From: Candidatus Aminicenantota bacterium
GTDB taxonomy: Bacteria > Acidobacteriota > Aminicenantia > UBA2199
Assembly: GCA_024644125.1 (NCBI GenBank)
Contig: JAHELQ010000036.1
Location: forward strand, 7,550-19,597
DNA length: 12,048 nucleotides
Direction: 5' to 3'
Within the stretch, counting starts at the first letter, position 1. Each line of letters begins with the position of its first letter. A program made the position numbers and the translations under genes. Below are positions 1 through 7,645 of the stretch, piece by piece. The notes beneath the pieces were generated by a model. It was not told where the DNA came from. It worked only from the letters and a program-made list of their open reading frames with translations, and did no database searches.

Positions 1-2310
1 AACAATGTCTCGTTATGGGGAGACAACGACGGAACCGGTGATGATAACGACAACACGACCCTCACTTCCAACGGCACCAATTACCTCGACGACCTCGCCT
101 ATTTCGCCTTCCATTCAGATCTCTACCCGGACGACATATTGCGGGACGATGGAGACTACGAAACCATTTATCAAAACCAACAATTCATCTACACTTATGC
201 CATCGGTTTCGCCTTCGACAATTACATTCTCGGTCAAACCGCTCTCAATGGAGGCGGCGGCTACTATACGGCAAACAATTACCAGGAATTGTTGGATGCT
301 TTCAGAGCCGCTCTCAGCGGGATTGATGAAAAAGCGAGCGCTTACGCCGCATTCGCGGCGCCGAAATATTCTACCTTTACACATGGGACAAAAGGATACA
401 TCGCCTCCTTCGTCCCCCGCAACATCCGCAATCTCTGGGAGGGCCACCTCAAATGCTTCGTACTGGATTATGAGGGGAATTTCCCGGCGGACCTGGACAA
501 CCCCGGACAAGTACAGGTTTACGATGACGACGGGAATCTCGTATCCGTCGATTCATTCCAATGGGATGCCGGAATCGAGCTGAACTCCCGGACTACTGAG
601 CGGCAAATCCTGACCATCAAGGACAACGCGCAGATCTCGTTCACCAATACATTAATCAACGCCGCCGATCTGGGCTTCTCAAGCGGCGATGAAACCCAGG
701 ATAATGCGGACAGAGACAACGTTATCGACTTCATCAGAGGAAACAACGGCTACAATTGGATCCTGGGCGATATATTTCATTTTCCACCAGTGGTGGTGGG
801 TTCGCCTCTTGCCTGGAAAGCCGCATTTGACCCAAGTTACCAACAATTTTACACTTACTGGACCGAAATCATCGACGGCAAACGAATATCAAGACGGCCG
901 GAAGTGGTATATGTCGGCGCGAACGACGGGATGCTCCATTGCTTCCGGGTGGATACCGGCGAAGAATTGTGGGGGTTCATACCCCCCTCGTTACTCCCTC
1001 AACTCAAGCATTGTGTTCCGGGAGTCACCGGATCGCTGGATGAACATCGAAGTTTTGTCGATGGCCAGGCGATCGCAAAAGATATAAAAATCGACAACAA
1101 TGGCGATTACCGCGATTGGCGAACCGTATTGATATTTGGATTGGGAGACGGCGGACAGTCTTACTGCTGCCTTGATGTCACGGATCCTTCAAATCCCGTT
1201 TTTTTATGGGAATTCTCGGATCCGCAATTTATGGGAAACACGGAAGGGCGTCCCATTATTGTCGATATAGGAAATGACGGCGAGGGAGCCAAAGCTCCGG
1301 CTGTTTTACTCAGTGGGGGCCTTGACCCACGAGAGCGCCCATCCAATTCCAATGACCCGAATGTCGCGGTGAGCCTTCTGGGGAAATCATTCTATATTGT
1401 TCACGCATACACAGGAAACGTGATCAAAAAGTTTCACTACGGCCCGCTGACATCGGATCCCGATACATTGGCAAGCGGAGTGGCCACTCACACAAATGCC
1501 GGCTTCAAGTACGCGTTTGCAGCGACTCCAGTGGCGATTGATCTCCAGAACGACGGGGTTGCGGACCATGTTTATATGTTTGAGAGCGGTAACTTCCAGG
1601 CAACCGCAGGCGAGGGCGGGCGAATTTGGCGAATCAATTTGAACGGCCCCCCCGTCACATGGCGTCCCACCAATATCTACCGGGCCGCCGATGGGCAGAC
1701 AATCTTTTTACCCGCAACCGTAGGATATGACGATTCGTATAACACGTGGATCCTGTTTGGCACCGGACACCGGGCAAACCCCATCGACGCTGCCAACAGG
1801 ACAGGCCAATTCATCGGAATCATCGACAACAACCAGATTTCATCCCCGCTGACCAACGCGAACCTGCAAGATATCACACCGCTCTTTGCCGGCACAGATA
1901 CTCAAACAGATTTTTCGTTGGCCAGCTACCGGGGATTTTATTTCAATTTCACCAACGGCGCCAGCGAAATTTTATTCGATCCCTATCCTCTCTACATCAA
2001 TCACGAAGTGATCTTCAATACATTCGTCCCGGACCGTCTGATAGGAACCGGAGACGACATCGATCCGTGCAATCCACCAGGAAACCAATATATCTACCGC
2101 TTCTTCCTGAACACATCCGGTGGAACCGCCTCTATTCAAGACCCCATCGTCACGTCAGGGAAAATTCATGGCTACGGCTCGCTGTCCGGCGGTGAATACA
2201 AAATCTACTTAGGCGATGGCGAAGTGGGTAGTCTGGCTCTTAGAGAGCAAAATCTCATCGATTTGAGCGATATCTTCGGCCCAATGTTCTGGATCGAGAA
2301 CAAAAAGTGA
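1..2310 (+). CDS. pilY1: PilY1-like type IV pilus-associated protein, 3' part (5' end outside window)
   Basis: The reading frame is open from base 1 to the TGA at 2308-2310, giving 769 visible residues, so the true start lies upstream and the TTG at 139 is not the start. PilY1 proteins sit at the pilus tip or cell surface and support type IV pilus extension, adhesion and surface sensing. The first ~110 visible residues look like the end of a von Willebrand A-like domain (YTYAIGF, then GGGGYYTANN and ELLDAF). The rest matches the PilY1 C-terminal beta-propeller: GDIFHFPPVVVGSP, then VYVGANDGMLHCF (about residues 303-315), DTGEELWGFIPPSLLPQL, the WRTVLIFGLGDGGQSY block with LDVTDP, and GGRIWRINLNG. 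An Asp-rich loop (residues 8-17, DNDGTGDDND) and DLQNDGVAD (about 513-521) resemble calcium-binding loops; the second is close to the DxDxNxxxD pattern of PilY1 but has Gln at position 3. No pilin or minor pilin gene is visible. The family call is firm; the exact role is inferred. Confidence 0.93.
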   Translation, partial: NNVSLWGDNDGTGDDNDNTTLTSNGTNYLDDLAYFAFHSDLYPDDILRDDGDYETIYQNQQFIYTYAIGFAFDNYILGQTALNGGGGYYTANNYQELLDAFRAALSGIDEKASAYAAFAAPKYSTFTHGTKGYIASFVPRNIRNLWEGHLKCFVLDYEGNFPADLDNPGQVQVYDDDGNLVSVDSFQWDAGIELNSRTTERQILTIKDNAQISFTNTLINAADLGFSSGDETQDNADRDNVIDFIRGNNGYNWILGDIFHFPPVVVGSPLAWKAAFDPSYQQFYTYWTEIIDGKRISRRPEVVYVGANDGMLHCFRVDTGEELWGFIPPSLLPQLKHCVPGVTGSLDEHRSFVDGQAIAKDIKIDNNGDYRDWRTVLIFGLGDGGQSYCCLDVTDPSNPVFLWEFSDPQFMGNTEGRPIIVDIGNDGEGAKAPAVLLSGGLDPRERPSNSNDPNVAVSLLGKSFYIVHAYTGNVIKKFHYGPLTSDPDTLASGVATHTNAGFKYAFAATPVAIDLQNDGVADHVYMFESGNFQATAGEGGRIWRINLNGPPVTWRPTNIYRAADGQTIFLPATVGYDDSYNTWILFGTGHRANPIDAANRTGQFIGIIDNNQISSPLTNANLQDITPLFAGTDTQTDFSLASYRGFYFNFTNGASEILFDPYPLYINHEVIFNTFVPDRLIGTGDDIDPCNPPGNQYIYRFFLNTSGGTASIQDPIVTSGKIHGYGSLSGGEYKIYLGDGEVGSLALREQNLIDLSDIFGPMFWIENKK

Positions 2311-2339
2311 TTGACAATATTTTAGACCTCTGCTACCCT
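2311..2339 (+). promoter_or_regulatory. Sigma-70-like promoter for the O-antigen ligase-like gene
   Basis: A perfect -35 TTGACA (2311-2316) starts directly after the pilY1 stop. A 17-bp spacer follows, then TACCCT (2334-2339), which is preceded by TGC, an extended -10 element. The -10 is weak but the extended motif compensates. Transcription would start near 2346, giving a leader of about 24 nt before the ATG at 2370. That leader carries a purine-rich Shine-Dalgarno: GAGGAAGGA at 2358-2366. Confidence 0.6.
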
Positions 2340-2369
2340 TTAGCTTAACATATAGGCGAGGAAGGAATC

Positions 2370-4277
2370 ATGACGGATCTCCCAAGGCTAAAGCTATCGT
2401 TTTTTCAAGCTGTTTTCGTTTTTTCTGTGATAGTGTCCCTGGCGGTAATTGGTTGGCATTTGCAAATCTATCTCTTGCCCCTGGCGTTTCTGGCCCTGGG
2501 ATATTTCTCCTATCTGGCCCATCCCCGGAAAGCAATGCTCTGGTTTCTATTTTTTCTTCCATTTATAAATTCATTACCCGACCTTTTGTACGCCGGGTAC
2601 CCCTATAACTATATCGCGATCCCCTTGTTTTATGTTTCCGGCATGATTCTCGCTTCCATGACCAAACGGGAGCATCTCGAATTCCGCCATTCCTTCTGGG
2701 GGATTTACCGAATATTCCTCACAATCATGATCCTATCCATCATCTTCGTCTTCTTGCGTTGGTCAAATATCACCCTCTCGCCCGAAGCCTTCTTCATGGA
2801 CACGCCGGTGACACCCTCCGGCGAGCGTGTGTCGTTCGCCGTTCTGTTCCCGGTTCTCACCCTCTTTTTATTCGCGATTCCGCCCTTCGTCGTTCCATTG
2901 CTGCACCGCCACAATCTCGACGAAGTAGCGGTTTTACACCCATTGCGGCTTGGCTACGCTGTCTCCTTTGTGTTGGCCCTTATCCAGAGATTCGTCTCAC
3001 CCGACTTTCTCTGCCGTCCGGTCTGGGCTCAATATCGCCAGTATAACGGCGGTAATTCCGATTTTAACGCGTTCGGCTTTTTCGGAGGATTCATTTTTCT
3101 GGCGCAAACCATCATCATCATCCGCCGCTGGAACGACCAAAAGTCGCAGAAGGCGATAATCCCGGACCTCATCATTTTTGGAGTTTCTTTCGCCGGCATT
3201 ATTCTTTCCGGCAGCAGAACCGCCTTTCTGTTCGTGATAGCGGCGTTGATCCACTTTTTATCATCCGCTTCCATACAAAAAAAATTAAAGACGGCCGCCG
3301 TATTTCTACTAATCATTCTTTTCGCCACAGCCGGCGGCGTACTGAAAGAGCGATTGGTAAAAACCATCGACAAATTCGTAGCGGGAGTAAAAACCCAGGA
3401 TCTGGAGTACGCGTTGGACCGGGCCACCAACAAGCGAATCACCATGCTCAAAGACAGCGGCGCATTGTTGGCGAAGCACTGGTCCAGCGGCGTCGGTACC
3501 GGCAATTTTTTGTTCTATCACAAATATATGCATCACAACGAAGAATTCCTGCATGACTTGCCGCTAAACCAATACCTCTTGTTATTGGACGAGACGGGAA
3601 TCACAGGCCTGCTTCTATTTTTGTGGTTCCTGGCGGCCGTTATCCGGCGGCGGGAGAGAACCATCTTTGCCCCTGTGTTCTACACAATTTTAGCGGCGTT
3701 ACTGGTAGGTAATTCTCTATGGCTGCCGGAACTGGCGGTTCTAACCTGGATTGTGGTGGCCATGATGGCAAAGATTGAGATCGCATACACGGAACCATTG
3801 AAAAAAAAATCCACCGCGACCCTGGCCGTGATCGTGATTTTCTTTCTTTTTTCAAATATCCGCTCCTTCCAATCGTTGCACCCGGTCAGTTGGAGCGAAG
3901 AAACAGGTACGCGCTACGATTATGGCTTCTGGCAACCGGATCCTGGACCGGAGGGCAATGTGTTCCGTTGGACCAAAGGATCCGCCGGTCTATACGTTTG
4001 GGAACCGGAAGGTAAAGTAGTGAATATTTTCGCCGGCGCTCCTGTCCACAAACTGGAAGGCAAGCGCCAGGCGGCTGAATTGTATTGGAACGGCAAACCT
4101 TTCAAGATTGCCATCTTCCAGGAGAACCGCCTCGAATCCACCCCGCTCCCATTCACAGCCCCTGGGTTCCTGGAACTGCGAATCATCCCTACCTTCAACC
4201 TCAAACGCATGGGTTTGGGGCCTGAAGCCCGGGATTTGGGAGTCCAGTTTTATCACTTCAATTCTACACATAATTGA
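2370..4277 (+). CDS. O-antigen ligase/polymerase (Wzy/WaaL/PglL-type) membrane protein with C-terminal beta domain
   Basis: A 635-residue integral membrane protein with about a dozen hydrophobic segments, spread over residues 10-500. Members of this superfamily polymerise O-antigen or exopolysaccharide (Wzy), ligate O-antigen to lipid A core (WaaL), or transfer lipid-linked glycans to proteins such as pilin (PglL/PilO), working on the periplasmic face. Family features seen are SDFNAFG (230-236), SGSRTA (280-285), and the large loop with GVGTGNF (374-380), HHNEE (388-392) and DETGITGLLLFL (407-418). After the last membrane segment (~484-498) comes a soluble region of ~130 residues with FRWT (532-535), alternating beta-like strands and ARDLGV (620-625). 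This tail looks like an exported beta-sandwich. The ATG at 2370 has a good Shine-Dalgarno. Next to pilY1, a pilin O-glycosyltransferase is possible, but sequence alone does not separate ligase from polymerase. Confidence 0.85.
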   Translation: MTDLPRLKLSFFQAVFVFSVIVSLAVIGWHLQIYLLPLAFLALGYFSYLAHPRKAMLWFLFFLPFINSLPDLLYAGYPYNYIAIPLFYVSGMILASMTKREHLEFRHSFWGIYRIFLTIMILSIIFVFLRWSNITLSPEAFFMDTPVTPSGERVSFAVLFPVLTLFLFAIPPFVVPLLHRHNLDEVAVLHPLRLGYAVSFVLALIQRFVSPDFLCRPVWAQYRQYNGGNSDFNAFGFFGGFIFLAQTIIIIRRWNDQKSQKAIIPDLIIFGVSFAGIILSGSRTAFLFVIAALIHFLSSASIQKKLKTAAVFLLIILFATAGGVLKERLVKTIDKFVAGVKTQDLEYALDRATNKRITMLKDSGALLAKHWSSGVGTGNFLFYHKYMHHNEEFLHDLPLNQYLLLLDETGITGLLLFLWFLAAVIRRRERTIFAPVFYTILAALLVGNSLWLPELAVLTWIVVAMMAKIEIAYTEPLKKKSTATLAVIVIFFLFSNIRSFQSLHPVSWSEETGTRYDYGFWQPDPGPEGNVFRWTKGSAGLYVWEPEGKVVNIFAGAPVHKLEGKRQAAELYWNGKPFKIAIFQENRLESTPLPFTAPGFLELRIIPTFNLKRMGLGPEARDLGVQFYHFNSTHN

Positions 4278-4302
4278 CAAACAATATTCAAATAGCTACA
4301 AT
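4274..4302 (+). promoter_or_regulatory. Near-consensus sigma-70 promoter for the sulfatase-like gene, predicting a leaderless mRNA
   Basis: TTGACA (4274-4279), a 17-bp spacer and TACAAT (4297-4302) give 11 of 12 consensus matches. The TGA stop of the upstream gene (4275-4277) lies inside the -35 hexamer. The ATG at 4311 begins only 8 bp after the -10, about where transcription should start (~4309-4311). No Shine-Dalgarno-like purine run precedes the ATG. This points to a leaderless transcript. Confidence 0.75.
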
Positions 4303-4310
4303 GTGTGATC

Positions 4311-6434
4311 ATGAAACAGACGAACATCCCTCTTATATTCACAGTTACACTCGCGGCGATATTATTGGTTGCCGGCGGCTGCGGATCCAGACAAAACACG
4401 GAATTCATTCCGCTGCATCCGGATATATCATCAACCGCAAGGAAGATTTCCTTCCTAACCCTGGAGGACGATTACCTCTTCAACGGAGATTGGGGCGGGG
4501 TTGAATTCGACGGCAAAAATTTTCGCACTCTGCATGGCGACGGGAGCATCGCGTTCGAATTGCCCGAAGCTCCCTCTCAAGCCTTAATGCTGCGGTTTGC
4601 CGTCAAAATATCCAGCCCTCTTACCATGAAGGTATGCCTCAACCAAACGGAGCTGAAAACGATTGAATTGAAAGAGGGAATAATCAGCGAAGCCAGTGTT
4701 CTTCTATCTAAAAAACTACTGACGGCCGGGAAGAATTCGATAGAGATGTTATTGTCGGAGAATTCCGCTATAAAATTTTATTCGTGGGGTATTATACCGG
4801 CAGGTCTGGTAAACAAACCGGTGAGCGAAGACTCGTTCGTAACGCCCGCCCGGTTGGATTACCGCGTCTGGCCCCAGGAAGACACGCTGGAAGCGAAATT
4901 CGACCAACCGGTAAAACGAATCGTGGCAACTGTTTCTAACCGCTCCGGCAACGTGTTTTCCAGAACATTCGACAACATGAAAGATGTAAGACTGGATTTG
5001 GGACGATGGAAGGACGAGATCATCTTCGTCTCCTTGCAACTTCAGGACAGGCCGAACGTGTGCCACCTCGTTTCATCCGGTCTCCACCGCGTGCCGCCCT
5101 CGCAAAAAGACGGAAATCTAAACAAACTTCAGGAATCCCTCTCCCGAAATTTCAACCGATACAACGTTCTAGTGATACTTCTCGATTCCGCCCGCGCCGA
5201 CCGCGTCTCGACCTACGGATATAAGAGAGCGACCACTCCCAATATAGACCGGCTGGTGGACTCGTCCCTGGTGTTTACCGAAGCGTATTCGGAAGCTGCC
5301 TACACCCTCGCCTCCACCGGCTCTTTGTTTTCCGGTTTGGCGCCCGACTACCACAACGCTGTCAGCAATTATTACGGAGGACTGCCTTCCAGCGTGGAGA
5401 CCCTGGCGGAAGTGTTCCGGTCAAAAGGTTACCTTACCGCCGCTGTGTCCGCCATTCCATATTGCGGATCCACCTTCAACATGAACCAGGGCTTCGACAC
5501 ATTCATCGAATTGTTCAATGACAAAAAGCAACCGCTGGCAGAAGAGTTTCTCCCTCATGTCGAACAAATATTCGATTCCGCCCTTCAAAACAAAAAAAAA
5601 TTCTTCACCTATCTTCATATTCGCGAGCCTCACATCGACTTCCTGATGGAACCCCCATTTTTCGGAACTTTCCATAAAGGATACGAAACATATCCAAACG
5701 ATCCTTTCCTTCAACGTTTGAAAGATATTTATTTTGCCGCCGGCGATTATAAGGACAGGCAATACCGCGAAGAAGATATCGCTCTTTTGTCCGATAGCTA
5801 CGATGAGAACCTGCTCAAAGTGGATTTTGAGGTGAAACGCATTCTGGATACACTGGAAGCCAAAAATCTAGCGAACGATACCATCATCGTCATCCTGGGC
5901 GATCACGGCGAGGGACTCAACGAGCATAAACTCATCGGGCACAATACGATCCTATTTCGCGAGGGTGTGCACATCCCTATGATAGTCCACATCCCTGGCA
6001 TCACCGGAACCAAAACCGAAATCAATGTCCCGGTGTGCACCACGGATCTCACCGCCACCCTCAAACAATTGATCAATTCAAATTCCAGCGTTGTAGCTAA
6101 GGATTCTTCGAAAGGCTTGTTCCATAAAATGAAGCGCAAACTCCTGGTGGCGCGAACGATTTTCTTTTCCCGTTTTTACCCGTTCTACGCGTTGCAAGAG
6201 GGTCATTACCGGATCATCGTCCCCTTCCCACTGTCCGTACGACCGGCCAACCTGTTCGATATCGCTTCAGACCCCAAAGAAACTACGCCGATCGAAGATT
6301 CGTTCGTCCGGGAGTATTTCCTCTTTCAATTGAGGAATTTCTTCCGCCGGAAAAACTCCCTGCAATTCAATCCCCGGAAGACCACCCTCAAACAATCGGA
6401 GATTGAGAGCTTAAAGTCTCTCGGCTATTTATAA
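4311..6434 (+). CDS. Sulfatase/alkaline-phosphatase-superfamily lipoprotein with Thr at the nucleophile position
   Basis: A 707-residue protein beginning with a lipoprotein signal peptide: a hydrophobic stretch, then LVAGGC, with Cys24 as lipidation site. Residues ~40-165 form a beta-rich region resembling a carbohydrate-binding sandwich, and ~180-260 a second beta region. The sulfatase-type catalytic domain starts at ~283: VILLDSARADR (metal-binding Asp292), TTPNIDRL, YTLASTGSLFSGL (331-343), REPHIDF (His441), GDHGEGLNEH (530-539; Asp531, His532) and GHNTILFREG. The C-terminus ends in SLGYL, typical of many bacterial sulfatase homologues. The C/S-x-P-S-R motif of formylglycine sulfatases is absent. 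Thr332 sits at that position, as in LtaS and phosphoethanolamine transferases. A sulfate- or phospho-group hydrolase or transferase acting on surface glycan is plausible; the substrate is unknown. The start is ATG 4311 rather than GTG 4305, because of promoter spacing and the signal peptide. It overlaps the converging SGNH gene by 10 bp. Confidence 0.87.
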   Translation: MKQTNIPLIFTVTLAAILLVAGGCGSRQNTEFIPLHPDISSTARKISFLTLEDDYLFNGDWGGVEFDGKNFRTLHGDGSIAFELPEAPSQALMLRFAVKISSPLTMKVCLNQTELKTIELKEGIISEASVLLSKKLLTAGKNSIEMLLSENSAIKFYSWGIIPAGLVNKPVSEDSFVTPARLDYRVWPQEDTLEAKFDQPVKRIVATVSNRSGNVFSRTFDNMKDVRLDLGRWKDEIIFVSLQLQDRPNVCHLVSSGLHRVPPSQKDGNLNKLQESLSRNFNRYNVLVILLDSARADRVSTYGYKRATTPNIDRLVDSSLVFTEAYSEAAYTLASTGSLFSGLAPDYHNAVSNYYGGLPSSVETLAEVFRSKGYLTAAVSAIPYCGSTFNMNQGFDTFIELFNDKKQPLAEEFLPHVEQIFDSALQNKKKFFTYLHIREPHIDFLMEPPFFGTFHKGYETYPNDPFLQRLKDIYFAAGDYKDRQYREEDIALLSDSYDENLLKVDFEVKRILDTLEAKNLANDTIIVILGDHGEGLNEHKLIGHNTILFREGVHIPMIVHIPGITGTKTEINVPVCTTDLTATLKQLINSNSSVVAKDSSKGLFHKMKRKLLVARTIFFSRFYPFYALQEGHYRIIVPFPLSVRPANLFDIASDPKETTPIEDSFVREYFLFQLRNFFRRKNSLQFNPRKTTLKQSEIESLKSLGYL

Positions 6435-7645
6435 GGCTCGAACAACCGCTGAAAAAGTAAATCCGCGATGAGTTGGTGCCCGAGCCGATTGGGATGGCAG
6501 GTGTCGTTGGTGACATACAGGAGGCGGCGGGTATCGAGAACATCCGCGCCGTATAGTTGCCGGTAGAACAAAGCGAGATCGGGATATAGTTTCCCGGCGC
6601 AGATATCCGGGATACTTTTTATCAAAAAACGCATGCCATCGAAGGCCGGGATACCCTTCGCTTTTCCCAGAGCTGTCATTTTGGCCAGATAATCGATCGG
6701 GCAACAAAGTCCCAAAAGAGCCGGGCGAATTCCGTTCGCCTGGCAATGGTCGATCATGTATTCGAGATTGTTTCGATATTCCTGAATGGTTGAATAAGGG
6801 ACCTTCTTTTCGGCAAGACCTGAGTTACCGGACTTTTTCCCGAACGGGTCGGCCTGTGAGAGAAGCCATTTACGCAGCAGTTTGTATGTCTGGAAGTTCC
6901 AGAGAAAATATTTGACATCTTCCACAATGCCGTGATTTTGCAGCATTTTTTTCGCGTTCCGGGAAATGAGTTTGCCGTCATTGGCGCCGAAGGTGAAGAT
7001 GACCATATCCGGAGAATATTTCAACGCATACCGTTCAAACACTTCGCGCCCATGACACGATGTGTATCCCGGGATTCCGAAGTTCATCACTTCGTATCGG
7101 AATCCTGTCCCCAGAGCGTTCAGCTTATCCTCCAGTATCTGGGAATACCGTTCTTGAGGTTCCACTCCCCAACCAAACGCGGTGGAATCTCCCAGTACCG
7201 CCACGCGGAAGACGCCTTCGCCTTTTTTCGTGGGAATTTCCGCAGTCCGGTACCCATCGGAATTGGATGCCAGAAGCACTGTCATCCCTTTTGCCAATTC
7301 AATGCGGTTCACCGTATTGACCGCCCGCACCGAGATGCAGGGTTTCATCCGGTACCGGACATACCGCGCCTCTTCGAAATAGTTCATCCATTCGGCGGCG
7401 GAAGCCGGCAGGGAATTGTCGAGAATATCTCGATACACCCCTTCGGCCGCGAAAAAATTAAAATCGTTGGCAGCCCAGATGGGAGTGGAAATCTTTATAG
7501 AATCGTTTTTTACAACCTCTGTATCGACATTCAGCGCCCGGACCGTCAGTTCTACCAATCCCAAAAAAATGAGCGGAATCACAATGGTCAGCAAAACCAC
7601 TTCGCCGGTTTTTTTTAGAGCTTTTTTCAGTATGTTAGAATGCAT
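6425..7645 (-). CDS. Membrane-anchored SGNH/GDSL-family hydrolase
   Basis: A 406-residue protein with one N-terminal membrane segment (about residues 16-38, VVLLTIVIPLIFLGL) that anchors an exported domain. The SGNH blocks are all visible: block I GDSTAFGWG (nucleophile Ser154), block II around NFGIPG (Gly190), block III GAND (Asn222) and block V NDTCHP (Asp381, His384). SGNH enzymes hydrolyse or transfer acyl esters; membrane-anchored ones often trim or add acetyl groups on surface polysaccharide. The frame is open upstream to 7732, but ATG 7645 is preferred. It gives a normal signal anchor and overlaps the upstream sufB-like stop (7635-7637) by only 11 nt, whereas the longer form adds 29 unlikely residues. 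No convincing Shine-Dalgarno is seen, so translational coupling to the upstream gene is likely. Its substrate is not visible from the sequence. Confidence 0.85.
   Translation of the reverse strand: MHSNILKKALKKTGEVVLLTIVIPLIFLGLVELTVRALNVDTEVVKNDSIKISTPIWAANDFNFFAAEGVYRDILDNSLPASAAEWMNYFEEARYVRYRMKPCISVRAVNTVNRIELAKGMTVLLASNSDGYRTAEIPTKKGEGVFRVAVLGDSTAFGWGVEPQERYSQILEDKLNALGTGFRYEVMNFGIPGYTSCHGREVFERYALKYSPDMVIFTFGANDGKLISRNAKKMLQNHGIVEDVKYFLWNFQTYKLLRKWLLSQADPFGKKSGNSGLAEKKVPYSTIQEYRNNLEYMIDHCQANGIRPALLGLCCPIDYLAKMTALGKAKGIPAFDGMRFLIKSIPDICAGKLYPDLALFYRQLYGADVLDTRRLLYVTNDTCHPNRLGHQLIADLLFQRLFEPYK

Noticed and set aside
139..141. TTG at 139 as the start of the pilY1-like gene
   Set aside because: The frame has no stop back to base 1 and the upstream 46 codons continue the family pattern (DLAYFAF, DLYPDDIL), so the gene enters from outside the window.
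4305..4307. GTG 4305 as the start of the sulfatase-like lipoprotein
   Set aside because: It is only 2 bp beyond the -10 box, so it would not be on the transcript from that promoter. ATG 4311 gives the same signal peptide.
6425..6440. A bidirectional terminator at the convergent sulfatase/SGNH junction
   Set aside because: The genes overlap by 10 bp and no stem-loop with a T-run can be drawn there.
6932..7618. A 228-residue plus-strand frame opposite the SGNH gene
   Set aside because: It lies antisense to a gene with complete catalytic blocks and shows no family pattern of its own.
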